From Sphingomonas sanguinis (GTDB taxonomy: Bacteria > Pseudomonadota > Alphaproteobacteria > Sphingomonadales > Sphingomonadaceae), in contig NZ_CP079203.1 of assembly GCF_019297835.1 (NCBI RefSeq), positions 345,001-409,000 of the forward strand: DNA of 64,000 nucleotides. The letters run 5' to 3'. The notes beneath the pieces were generated by a model, which was not told where the DNA came from, did not search any database, and worked only from the letters and a program-made list of their open reading frames with translations. Shown here in pieces: positions 39,355 through 48,302 of this stretch (positions within the stretch are counted from its first letter, which is position 1; every line of letters starts with the position of its first letter). The position numbers were made by a program, and so were the translations under genes.

Positions 39355-41379
39355 ATGAAATGGGTTATGGCAGCCCCGCTGCTTCTTGCCGCGATGCCGG
39401 CGCTCGGGCGTGAGGCGCCTGCCGATCTGGTCGATCCCTTCGTCGGTACGCTGGCCGACTTCGGACAGCTGACACCGGCGGCCGTGGCGCCGTTCGGGAT
39501 GGTGCAGCTTGGTCCGGATACCGATCCTGCCAATCATGCGGGCTATGACTTTGCGGCCGACAGGCTGCGGGGATTTTCCTTCACGCGTGGCGTGGGTGTT
39601 GGTTGTGGCGGCGGCGGTGGCGACCTGCTGGTCTCGCTTCGTCCGGCGGACGCCAACGGATCGGCCCTCATGGACAAGCATAGCGAGCATGCGGCGGCTG
39701 GCTATTACCGCGTGCGTTATGACGATGGGCTGACGGCGGAGGCGACCGCGACCCGTGGCGCGGGCTTGCTCCGTTTTTCGGTAGCGCGAGCAGGGGCGGT
39801 CGTGCTGCGGATCGACGCGCAGCATAGCTATGCCAAGCGTGCCTCGGCAGCGTGGCGAAGGGTGAACAGCGACGATCTTCGCGCCGAGATGGTGGCGGGT
39901 ACCGTTTGCGACAAAGGTCTTTATCGGCTCTATTCGTCGAGCCGTGTGACGTTGAACGGCCGACCGCTTCACCATGCCCTGACGGTGACGGACGGTGTCG
40001 CGTCGCTGACCCTGACCGTGCGACGGGGCGACGTCATCGAACTGGCGACCGGCTTGTCAAGCGTGGACGAGAATGGGGCGACCCGCGTTCGGGAACGGGA
40101 ACTGGGGCACCGCACCTTCCAGACGATCGCGGCCGGAACGCGGGCGGCGTGGAACGCGGTTCTGGGCAGGGTGATGCCGGAGGGGCCGCGGGCCGAGCGT
40201 GCGCTGTTCTACACGTCGCTGTTCCGGGTGTTCCAGACGCCGGTGGCGATCGACGATCCGGACCGGCGTCACCGCGAGAATGACGGGAGCATCGCCCGGT
40301 CTCCCCTGGGGCAGACCCGCTATGCCAGCTGGTCGCTGTGGGACAATTACCGGACACAATTGCCGCTGCTCGCCCTGCTGCAACCCGAACGCAGCCAGGA
40401 TATCGCCCGCTCGCTGGCCGACCTCTACATGCGCGGCAAGGCGCAATGGGCGACGATGAACGAGCCGTTCCTGACGGTTCGCACAGAACATGCCGGGATC
40501 GCGCTGCTGGACATGCGGCGAAAAGGCATTACCGGCTTCGACGCCAAGGCCGCGTTGAAGGGCATGGTGGTCGACAGCGCGACGCTGCAACGCGACACGC
40601 CCGACCAGCAGATCGAGGCCGCCTATGACGACTGGGCGACCGCGCAACTGGCGCACGATCTGGGTGACGAGACGACGGCCCGCCGTTTCTCTGCGCAAGC
40701 CTATGGCTATCGTCCGATGTGGCGATCGGTCTTCCAGGCGCCGGGAGCGGATGGGGATATCGTCAAGGCGCGCGGCCTTTATCAGGGAACTTTGTGGCAA
40801 TATCGCTGGGCGCCGGTCTTCGATCTCGACTGGATGGTCGCGACGGTCGGCAAGGCGGAGTGGCTGGCGCAACTGCGCCGTTTCTTCGATGACGGCCTGT
40901 TCAACATGACCAACGAGCCGGATATACAGGTGCCCTGGCTGTTCGCGGCGGCGGGGCAGCCTCAGGCGACTGCCGATCTGGTCCACACTATACTGACGCA
41001 GCCGATGGCGCATCCCTATACAAACGCGGGCAAGCTGGCCCGGCCTTTCGTCGGGCGCAGCTTCGCGCTGGCGCCGCAGGGCTTTGCCGATGGGATGGAC
41101 GATGACGCGGGGGCGATGACCGCCTGGTATGTCTTCGCCTCGCTGGGGCTTTACCCGTTGGTGCCAGGGGAGCCATGGTATGCGGTCACGGTGCCTTCCT
41201 TCACGCGAACGACCGTCGATCTGGGGCAGGGGCGGCGGATGACGGTGCGGCGGGTCGGTCCCCGCGATGGCGCGATCGTGCGGGCGGACTGGAACGGGCG
41301 GGTGCTAGCCGACTGGCGGGTGGAGCATCACGCGCTGCTCGAGGGCGGCGTTTTGACCGTCACGACACGGCCTCGCTAA
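39355..41379 (+). CDS. GH92 alpha-mannosidase-family enzyme with Gln at the catalytic acid position
   Basis: This 674-residue exported protein has a signal peptide (MKWVMAAPLLLAAMPALG). Family landmarks are in order: VDPFVGT and AVAPFGMVQLGPDTDP near the start, YASWSLWDNYRTQLPLL in the middle, GTLWQYRWAPVFD and MTNEPDIQVPWLFAAAGQP, then GMDDDAGAMTAWYVFASLGL. GH92 enzymes are Ca-dependent inverting exo-alpha-mannosidases. The presumed base aspartates are kept (D582-D584). The residue in the place of the catalytic acid Glu is Gln477 (LYQGTLWQY). That change is expected to suit substrates with a good leaving group, such as mannose-1-phosphate diesters. It lies between two TonB receptors, which fits glycan scavenging. 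Confidence 0.88.
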   Translation: MKWVMAAPLLLAAMPALGREAPADLVDPFVGTLADFGQLTPAAVAPFGMVQLGPDTDPANHAGYDFAADRLRGFSFTRGVGVGCGGGGGDLLVSLRPADANGSALMDKHSEHAAAGYYRVRYDDGLTAEATATRGAGLLRFSVARAGAVVLRIDAQHSYAKRASAAWRRVNSDDLRAEMVAGTVCDKGLYRLYSSSRVTLNGRPLHHALTVTDGVASLTLTVRRGDVIELATGLSSVDENGATRVRERELGHRTFQTIAAGTRAAWNAVLGRVMPEGPRAERALFYTSLFRVFQTPVAIDDPDRRHRENDGSIARSPLGQTRYASWSLWDNYRTQLPLLALLQPERSQDIARSLADLYMRGKAQWATMNEPFLTVRTEHAGIALLDMRRKGITGFDAKAALKGMVVDSATLQRDTPDQQIEAAYDDWATAQLAHDLGDETTARRFSAQAYGYRPMWRSVFQAPGADGDIVKARGLYQGTLWQYRWAPVFDLDWMVATVGKAEWLAQLRRFFDDGLFNMTNEPDIQVPWLFAAAGQPQATADLVHTILTQPMAHPYTNAGKLARPFVGRSFALAPQGFADGMDDDAGAMTAWYVFASLGLYPLVPGEPWYAVTVPSFTRTTVDLGQGRRMTVRRVGPRDGAIVRADWNGRVLADWRVEHHALLEGGVLTVTTRPR

Positions 41380-41470
41380 TCGAGGTTGGTGCATAAGGCG
41401 TTAAAATTTCACAAATCTGTCGTGATTGCTTGGCATCGGAGCGACAAATTAATCCGAAACGGGGGAAATC

Positions 41471-43987
41471 ATGACCATTGCCAAAGCCGCGCTGCTGCGC
41501 GCGACCGCCCTGACCGCAGCCCTTGTCACCGCGCCGCAACTGGCCAGCGCCCAGACGGCGAACGAGGCGGCGACGGACGCCACGCAGGCGGATACGGGAA
41601 CGCAGGCGGCGACCGGGGAAGAGGTGATCGTCACCGGATCGGCCCGGCGGCAGCGGCGCTTCGACGTGTCCTATGCGGTGAACTCGCTGGGGCAGGATGA
41701 CGTGAAGCGGCTCGCCCCGCTGAATTTCGCCGATCTGCTCGGCAAGCTGCCCGGCATCCAGGTCGAGGCGACCGGCGGTGAGGTGCAGAATGTTACTCGC
41801 GTACGCGGCATTCCGACGGATGACGGCTATGCCGTGTTTCAGCAGGACGGCCTTCCGCTCTTCCATGACATCAACGGCAACTTCTTTCGCGGTGACAGCC
41901 TCAACCGCTATGACCTGATGACCGAAAGGGTCGAGGTGGTGCGCGGTGGCCCGGCGCCGATCTTTGCGAGCCAGGCGGCGGCGATCGTGAACTCGATCAC
42001 TGCGACCGGCACCGACACGACGCGCGGCAAGGTGCAGGCGACGGTGGGAACCACCGACCTCTATCGCCTGGACGCGATGCAGGCGGGGCCGCTGGGCGAG
42101 CGGACCTATTATGCGGTCGGCGGCTATCTGCGCCGCGACGGCGGCCAGCGCGACAATGGCTTCCCCAATGATCGCGGCGGCCAGATTCGGGCCAACATCA
42201 AGCGTGACCTAGACAATGGATCGCTGAAGATCAGCGTCAACTATCTGAACGATCACAACACCTTCTACCTGCCGATCCCGGTCGCCGATCCGCGCAACCC
42301 CTCGGTGTCGCTCAACCCCTATATCAATTACTTCCATGGCACGCTGAACTCGCCCGCCTTTCGCGGCGTGACGCTGAAGTATCGGGACTCCGCCGGGGTC
42401 GTGCGTAGCGAAACGCGCGATCTGGCCGATGGCCGTCACATGGAATATGGCAATATCGGCCTGCAATATGATGCAGAGTTCGGCGGCTGGCAGTTCTCCG
42501 CCAAGACCGGCTACACCCAGGGTAAGCTCAGCTTCGACGCCCTCTATTCGACCTCCAACCCGGTCGATGCCAACAGCTTTGCCAATGGATTCCTGAGCGC
42601 CGCCAACGCCGCGTTCGGCCCCGTCGCGCGGCTTGGCTATGCGCTGTCGGGCACCAACGGCGCGACCGCCTATGACCCTTATGCCGCCTCGGGTCTCGTC
42701 GTGCAGGGCCAGTATCGCGGCGTCGATTCCCGCTTCTATTCGGGGCAGGGCGATATTAGCGTCACCCGCAAGTTCGAGACGGGCTTCGGCACCCACGACC
42801 TGCGGCTGGGTGGCTATGCCTCGGCCTATGGGTTGACCAACAAGGCGATCTATCAGGATTATCTGATGGAAGTTCGTGGCCAGCCCCGGACGCTGGACCT
42901 TGTCGCCTATTCGGCGACCGGCGCCGTGCTGGGTTCCGTCACTGACAAGGGCGTGCTGCGTTACGGGACGACGCTTAACCAGGGCGATGTCGATTCCACC
43001 GTCTATGCCGTTTATGCCAATGACACCTGGGAAGTGACGCCCGGCCTGCGCATTGACGGCGGCATTCGCCACGAATGGTACAATATCAGCGGCTATGGCC
43101 TGACCTCGACTTCGGTCAATCTGGGCGATCCGACGACACTGGCCGACAACAATGTCCGCAGCTTCGACGGCGGACGCCAGACCCGCAAGGACAGCCCGGT
43201 CGCGACCAACTGGACGGTCGGCATCAACTATGATGTCAGCACCCATTTCGGTGGCTATCTGCGCGCCTCGCATCTGGAGGTGCCGCCCCAGTCGGCCAGC
43301 TATTACAATATCAATCCCGTGCTGGTGAAGACGCAGGCCGATCAGTATGAGGCGGGGCTGAAGGCGTCCTTCGGTCGCAACTATCTCTACATGACCGGCT
43401 TCTACACCAAGTTCGATCCGTTCAACGCCTCGTTCGTGGCGTTCAACCCGACGACGGGCCGCAACGACCAGGCGGTGCCCTTTATCGGCCAAGCCGAGGT
43501 GAAGGGCGTCGAGGTCGACGGCACGCTGGCCCCGGCACGCTGGTTCTTCGTCTCCGGCTCGTTCACCTATCAGGAGCCGAAGTACAAGAACCTGCAGAAC
43601 AGCTCGGGCGCCGACCCGTCGGCGGTGAATGGCAAGCAGATCATCCGCGAACCCAAGATATTCGGCAATATCCGCCCGACCTTCGCCTTCGATGCCGGAA
43701 GCGACCAGGTGGAAGTCTATGGCCGCTACGAGTTCGTCGGACGCCGTTATGTCGACCTGTTCAACAATACCGGCCTGCCAGCCTATAACACCTTCGGGCT
43801 GGGCGCGACGCTGACCCATGGCGGGTTCCAGTTCCAGGTCGTCGGCGACAATATCTTCAACAACAAGGGGCTGACCGAGGGCAACCCGCGGACCGACCAG
43901 CTCGACGGCCAGACCTCGCGCGATGCGATCTATGGTCGTCCGATCTTCGGACGCAGCGTCCGCTTCGTCGTCAGCAAGGCCTGGTGA
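41471..43987 (+). CDS. TonB-dependent receptor
   Basis: This 838-residue outer-membrane receptor has a signal peptide (about 1-27, APQLASAQ), a TonB-box-like stretch (EEVIVTGSARRQRR, about 50-63) and a plug domain (about 65-185). A 22-strand barrel type region follows, ending IFGRSVRFVVSKAW. ATG 41471 follows ACGGGGGAAA. The GH92 gene lies 91 bp upstream on the same strand and the YdcF-like gene overlaps its stop (GTGA), so the three may be co-transcribed. The ligand is probably a carbohydrate, judging by neighbours only. Confidence 0.9.
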   Translation: MTIAKAALLRATALTAALVTAPQLASAQTANEAATDATQADTGTQAATGEEVIVTGSARRQRRFDVSYAVNSLGQDDVKRLAPLNFADLLGKLPGIQVEATGGEVQNVTRVRGIPTDDGYAVFQQDGLPLFHDINGNFFRGDSLNRYDLMTERVEVVRGGPAPIFASQAAAIVNSITATGTDTTRGKVQATVGTTDLYRLDAMQAGPLGERTYYAVGGYLRRDGGQRDNGFPNDRGGQIRANIKRDLDNGSLKISVNYLNDHNTFYLPIPVADPRNPSVSLNPYINYFHGTLNSPAFRGVTLKYRDSAGVVRSETRDLADGRHMEYGNIGLQYDAEFGGWQFSAKTGYTQGKLSFDALYSTSNPVDANSFANGFLSAANAAFGPVARLGYALSGTNGATAYDPYAASGLVVQGQYRGVDSRFYSGQGDISVTRKFETGFGTHDLRLGGYASAYGLTNKAIYQDYLMEVRGQPRTLDLVAYSATGAVLGSVTDKGVLRYGTTLNQGDVDSTVYAVYANDTWEVTPGLRIDGGIRHEWYNISGYGLTSTSVNLGDPTTLADNNVRSFDGGRQTRKDSPVATNWTVGINYDVSTHFGGYLRASHLEVPPQSASYYNINPVLVKTQADQYEAGLKASFGRNYLYMTGFYTKFDPFNASFVAFNPTTGRNDQAVPFIGQAEVKGVEVDGTLAPARWFFVSGSFTYQEPKYKNLQNSSGADPSAVNGKQIIREPKIFGNIRPTFAFDAGSDQVEVYGRYEFVGRRYVDLFNNTGLPAYNTFGLGATLTHGGFQFQVVGDNIFNNKGLTEGNPRTDQLDGQTSRDAIYGRPIFGRSVRFVVSKAW

Positions 43988-45078
43988 GGCGCATGGGACG
44001 GATGATGGCGGCGGCGCTGGCGATCTCCATCGGCCTGCCGCTGCCCGCCATCGCCGAGACGCCGGTGCGCGACCGCCAATTGGCGGCGATGGCGGAGCGG
44101 TTGTTTCCGGCGCTGCACGGGCCTTTGGCGGGCGACACGCGTGATCGTCGCGTCGCGATCTGCGCCGGGGCGCCCGCCTGTGTCGTCGCGGCGGCGATCC
44201 TGCGCGACGAGGAGCGGGAGGCTTTGGCCGCGCGCTCCCCGGATCGCGGCGATGACGTGCGGCGGCAGGTCGATGGGCTGAACGAGATATTGCGGGTCTA
44301 CGGGGTCGGCAAATTGCCGCGCTATCCGTTGATCGACGGCTCCGACGCGCCCTTCGGCAGCGAGGATTTCGCCGCAAAGGTCGCCGACGCGGTCGTCATG
44401 GCCGGGGCGCAGCGCGCCGATCCGGCCGTGGGTGGCGACCTCAGCCTGTCGCTCGCGCTGGCGCTGCTCGACGCGAACGACAAGAACGCGGCCGTCGCCT
44501 TCGAGCCGCTGGACCAGCGATACAACGCCGCCGCATTCCGGCGCGCCCGGATCTTGGACTGGGGCCGCTATCGCTATACCGCGATCCTGGTCCTCGGGGT
44601 CGGGCCGGATGACCTGGAGACTCCGCTCAGCGCCAAAGCAAAGGTGAACGTCCGTGTCGCGACCGAGCAATATGCCAAGGGCCTGGCACCGTTTCTGATC
44701 GTCAGCGGCGGCGCGGTGCATCCGCGCGACACCCCGCATGTCGAGGCGCTGGAGATGCGACGCGCGCTGATCGAACGCTATGGCATTCCGGCCGAGGCGA
44801 TCGTGATCGATCCCTATGCCCGGCACACGACGACCAATTTGCGCAACGCCACGCGCCGGTTGATCGCGATGGGCGCGCCCCTCGATCGGGATATGCTGGT
44901 CGTCAGCAACGCGCCGCATATCGACTCGATCGCCAGCCCCGGCTTCGTCGAGCGCAACCGCCGCGAGCTGGGCTATCAGCCTGCCACCGCCGATGGCCGG
45001 GTCACCTCCACGGCCATTGCGATGCGACCGTCGCGGGATTCGCTGCGGATCGATCCGGCCGACCCGCTCGATCCCTGA
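43984..45078 (+). CDS. YdcF/DUF218-domain exported protein
   Basis: This protein of about 364 residues has an N-terminal signal peptide (ending LPAIAET). The C-terminal DUF218 domain occupies about 195-345, with AILVLGVGPDD, GLAPFLIVSGGAVHP and the basic DPYARHTTTNLRNATRRL segment. DUF218 proteins (SanA, YdcF, ElyC) bind nucleotides or act in envelope maintenance; their chemistry is poorly known. The start is GTG at 43984, overlapping the receptor stop; ATG 43993 is an alternative. Coupling to a TonB receptor and GH92 hints at a role in handling the imported glycan. Confidence 0.83.
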   Translation: MRRMGRMMAAALAISIGLPLPAIAETPVRDRQLAAMAERLFPALHGPLAGDTRDRRVAICAGAPACVVAAAILRDEEREALAARSPDRGDDVRRQVDGLNEILRVYGVGKLPRYPLIDGSDAPFGSEDFAAKVADAVVMAGAQRADPAVGGDLSLSLALALLDANDKNAAVAFEPLDQRYNAAAFRRARILDWGRYRYTAILVLGVGPDDLETPLSAKAKVNVRVATEQYAKGLAPFLIVSGGAVHPRDTPHVEALEMRRALIERYGIPAEAIVIDPYARHTTTNLRNATRRLIAMGAPLDRDMLVVSNAPHIDSIASPGFVERNRRELGYQPATADGRVTSTAIAMRPSRDSLRIDPADPLDP

Positions 45079-45082
45079 GCGA

Positions 45083-46864
45083 TCAGGCCGCGCGGCTTGC
45101 CTGCGGGTGGCCGAAATCGTCGGTGCGATAGCGGGCTGGGGTAGCGGGCGCTCGCGAGGCTGATGCCGTATCAACGTTGAAGCGCATCACCGATGCCATC
45201 AGCGTCCCGCATTCCTGGGCGAGCAGGCTGGCCGCTGCGGTCGATTCCTCGACCATCGCGGCGTTCTGCTGGGTGACCGAGTCGATCTCGCCGATGGCGA
45301 TGTTGACTTGGCCCAGGCTGTGCGCCTGCTGTTCCGACGAGCGGGCGATCACGTCGACCACGGTGCTGACGTCCGAAACCTTGCCGATGATCCGTTGCAA
45401 GGCGTTGCCGGTTTCGTCGACCAGCACCACGCCCGAGCGGACATGCTCGATCGCAGACAGGATGCGTGCCTTGACGTCGGAGGCCGCGTCGGCAGAGCGC
45501 TGCGCCAGCGCGCGGACTTCGGAGGCGACGACCGCGAAGCCCTTGCCCGCATCGCCTGCGCGCGCCGCCTCGACGCCCGCGTTGAGCGCGAGGAGGTTGG
45601 TCTGGAAGGCGATGCCGTCGATGACGGTGATGATATCGACGATCTCGCGGCTGGCCTGGTCGATGCCGTTCATCGCTACGATCGACTTGGCAACGATCTC
45701 GCCGCCCTTTTCGGCCTCGTCGCGTGCTTCCGTCACCGCGCGATTGGCCTCGCTGGCGCTCGCGGCGCCGTCGCGCACGCCCTGGGTGATCTCGCCCACC
45801 GCCGCGGCGGTTTCGCGCAGGCTGGCCGCCTGCTGCTCGCTGCGTGCCGACAAATGGTCGGTGGCCTGACGGATTTCGTCGATGTTGGAGCGAATGCTGC
45901 CCGCGCTGCCGCGCACGTCGCTGGTCAGGCCCGACAGGTTCTGGACGGCACGGTTGAAGTCGGTCGCCAGCTGATGGAAGGACGGCGGCAAGTCGGTCAG
46001 GCGAACGGTCAGGTCGGCCTCCGACAGGCTGTGTAGGCCGGAGCCGATCGCCTGTAGCGCCAGTTCGCGCTCGCGGTCGTCGCTGACCTTGGCCACGGCG
46101 GCATCGCGGAAGACGACGACGGCACGGGCCATATCGCCCAGCTCGTCGCCACGCTCGCTGCCGGGCACCTCTATCTCGTTGCGACCGCGTGCCAGCTCTG
46201 CCATCAGGCGGGTCAGGGTCGTGATCGGCCGGGCAATGCTGCGGCTGAGCATCATCTGCAGGGTGATGACGACGCCGATCAGCATCACGCCACCAACAAC
46301 GAGGGCGATGATCGCGGTGCCGATCGCCTTATCCTGCGAAGCGGCGTTGCTGGCGATCGCGGCCGTTTCCTCGTCGCGAATGGCGCGGAGCGGCAGCACG
46401 ATGTCGCTGGTCAGCACGGCCTTACCCGCGTCGCGGACTGCCTGCTGCGCCTCGTCGCGCCGCCCTTCCTTGACCCAGTCGGTAAGCCGGTCGCTCCAGG
46501 TGCGCCGCCACTTGGTCTTCTCGGCATTGGACTTGGCGAGCAGCGCCAGTTCGTTCGGGTCTGTCAGCATCGCGGCCAGTTCGCGGCTGGTCGTGTCATA
46601 TTCCTTGCGCGCTTCTTCGTAGGACTTGAGATAGCTTTTGTCCGCCGTGACCAGGAAGCCGCGCAGCTGGCTGTTCTCCCGCAGGATCGAGGTCTCCAGC
46701 GTTAGGGCCTTGGCATAGACCTCCTGCGCATGGTTGTTGCGGGCGGTCGCGCTTCGGATTTCCCAGATGTTGGCGAAGAACACGATCGTCATGATCGCGG
46801 CCGACAGGCTGACGATCAGGAACGATACACCCAGCTTCTTGGGGATGTTCATGTTCGTGAACAT
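45083..46864 (-). CDS. Methyl-accepting chemotaxis protein with CHASE3-like sensor
   Basis: This 593-residue chemoreceptor has TM1 (about 12-33) and a helical periplasmic sensor of CHASE3 type (about 38-180, with [20 protein letters not shown]). TM2 (about 185-208), HAMP and the signalling coiled coil with tip [20 protein letters not shown] follow. The tail ([18 protein letters not shown]) lacks the xWxxF tether seen in the receptor at 33046. It is convergent with the YdcF-like gene, only 4 bp apart. Confidence 0.92.
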   Translation of the reverse strand: MFTNMNIPKKLGVSFLIVSLSAAIMTIVFFANIWEIRSATARNNHAQEVYAKALTLETSILRENSQLRGFLVTADKSYLKSYEEARKEYDTTSRELAAMLTDPNELALLAKSNAEKTKWRRTWSDRLTDWVKEGRRDEAQQAVRDAGKAVLTSDIVLPLRAIRDEETAAIASNAASQDKAIGTAIIALVVGGVMLIGVVITLQMMLSRSIARPITTLTRLMAELARGRNEIEVPGSERGDELGDMARAVVVFRDAAVAKVSDDRERELALQAIGSGLHSLSEADLTVRLTDLPPSFHQLATDFNRAVQNLSGLTSDVRGSAGSIRSNIDEIRQATDHLSARSEQQAASLRETAAAVGEITQGVRDGAASASEANRAVTEARDEAEKGGEIVAKSIVAMNGIDQASREIVDIITVIDGIAFQTNLLALNAGVEAARAGDAGKGFAVVASEVRALAQRSADAASDVKARILSAIEHVRSGVVLVDETGNALQRIIGKVSDVSTVVDVIARSSEQQAHSLGQVNIAIGEIDSVTQQNAAMVEESTAAASLLAQECGTLMASVMRFNVDTASASRAPATPARYRTDDFGHPQASRAA

Positions 46865-47135
46865 TATGCGTTTCTCTCAACAGGTCGGGCCGGGGACGAT
46901 GCGGGAGGATCGATCTGGATGTCGTGACCAAAGCCAGGGGAATGCGGGGCGGTCGGCGCCTTGGACAAAGGCACAGACTCGACCATGGCGGCTGCCGTCA
47001 TACACAGCGGCGCAGTTCCGACACGATGCTTGATCCGCATATCCTAAGTTAACCTTTGGTTTCGTCGGACAATTGTTACAATTGCGGAGTTAATTATGGA
47101 TGAAGCCGCCGATTGTTATCGGCAGCCATGCTGAC

Positions 47136-48185
47136 TTATCCGCCGATCCATTCGATCCACGCGCCATAGGGATGGCAATGGGCGATGACCCGGTCGCGGC
47201 CCTCCGGCCAGGAACGCAGGCGCAGTTCGACCCGTTCGCGGAGCGTGTCCCATTCGAAACCGATGACGGCGAAGGGGCGGGTCGGGGTCGCGGACGCTCC
47301 GGCTTTCTGCACGGTCGCCTCGATGCTCGCGCGGTCCTCGGCGCTCAGATATTGCAGCACCATCGAATGCAGGACGACGCGGTGCCGCCGCTCCGGCCCC
47401 GACGCGGCGAGCTGGTCCGCGAGCCAGGATGCCGCATCGCCGGTATCGAGCCGGGGCGGGTGGCGGCGCGCGATCTCCAGCGCCCGGTCCAGGCGCTGCG
47501 CGCGCTCGGGCTGATCGGCGAAGATGAAGGAAGCCAGTCGCTCGCAGGCGGCGGGATCGTTCACGTCGAGCGGATGGAGGTCGACGCCGCGCGCCGCGTG
47601 GACGATCACGGCGGTATCGGGGGGCAGGGGGCCGCGCCATTCGGGGGCGATCCGCACCGTCGAGTCCGACTTGCCGGTCCGAACGCCGCCCAGATCGTAG
47701 GCGTAGCGCGCCAGATTGAGGTTCAGTCCCGCGCTCGCCCCGATCTCGAACAGTTCGAAATCATGGTTGTGATACTGCGCCAGGACCATCAGGGCGGCGT
47801 GCAGGGCCGCCGCGCGGCCGATCTCGTTGGTCTGCGGCACGCGCAGCAACCAGTCGACCAGAAATTCGTCATGGGCCGCCAAGGCCAGCGCGACCGCTTC
47901 GTCGAAACGGGCATGTTCCCCGGCGTACAGCGCGGCAAGCTGCGGCTCGACGCCGCGTCGGGCCAGCGCGTGGAGCGCGGCGTTGATCCGCATCGCGATT
48001 GCCGAGGATGCGGCGGTGTTGCCCCAGGATCGGATCAGCGCGGCGCTGAGGGGCGCCTTGTCGAGCTGTCGGTCCACGGCGGCCAGCAGATCGGCGACGA
48101 AGGGCGTGCCGATCGCCCGCATGACCAGCGATTGCCGGTATAATTCGCTCGGCGAAGCGGTCGGATCATCCGAACCCGGATACAT
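47136..48185 (-). CDS. DUF2332 family protein
   Basis: This 349-residue cytoplasmic protein has the DUF2332 pattern, including NEIGRAAALHAALM, FELFEIGASAGLNLNLARYAYD and a C-terminal VIAHCHPYGAWIEWI. The FEIGASAGLNL segment resembles a methyltransferase motif I, so a SAM-binding fold is possible. The ATG at 48185 is preferred; 48209 is also open. It follows the receptor gene at 48303 on the same strand after a strong stem-loop, so it probably has partial or separate transcription. Function is unknown. Confidence 0.8.
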   Translation of the reverse strand: MYPGSDDPTASPSELYRQSLVMRAIGTPFVADLLAAVDRQLDKAPLSAALIRSWGNTAASSAIAMRINAALHALARRGVEPQLAALYAGEHARFDEAVALALAAHDEFLVDWLLRVPQTNEIGRAAALHAALMVLAQYHNHDFELFEIGASAGLNLNLARYAYDLGGVRTGKSDSTVRIAPEWRGPLPPDTAVIVHAARGVDLHPLDVNDPAACERLASFIFADQPERAQRLDRALEIARRHPPRLDTGDAASWLADQLAASGPERRHRVVLHSMVLQYLSAEDRASIEATVQKAGASATPTRPFAVIGFEWDTLRERVELRLRSWPEGRDRVIAHCHPYGAWIEWIGG

Positions 48186-48247
48186 GGTGTGGGAACGCTC
48201 CGGCTGCATCGGTCGCCTATGACGCCGCAAGGGTAGAGATGGCAATA

Positions 48248-48282
48248 CGCACCGGGACGACGGAATAGTCGGTCCCGGTGCG
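48248..48282 (-). terminator. Stem-loop after the TonB receptor gene
   Basis: CGCACCGGGAC (48248-48258) pairs perfectly with GTCCCGGTGCG (48272-48282), an 11-bp GC-rich stem with a 13-base loop. It lies 20 bp beyond the receptor stop. No T-tract follows, so termination may be partial. Confidence 0.6.
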
Positions 48283-48302
48283 CGTCACTCGGTCAGGTCA
48301 GA

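Noticed and set aside
42209..44377. 722-codon minus-strand frame
   Set aside because: It is antisense to a TonB receptor and the YdcF-like gene. It is Arg/Ala/Gly-rich with no domain pattern, a typical GC-rich shadow.
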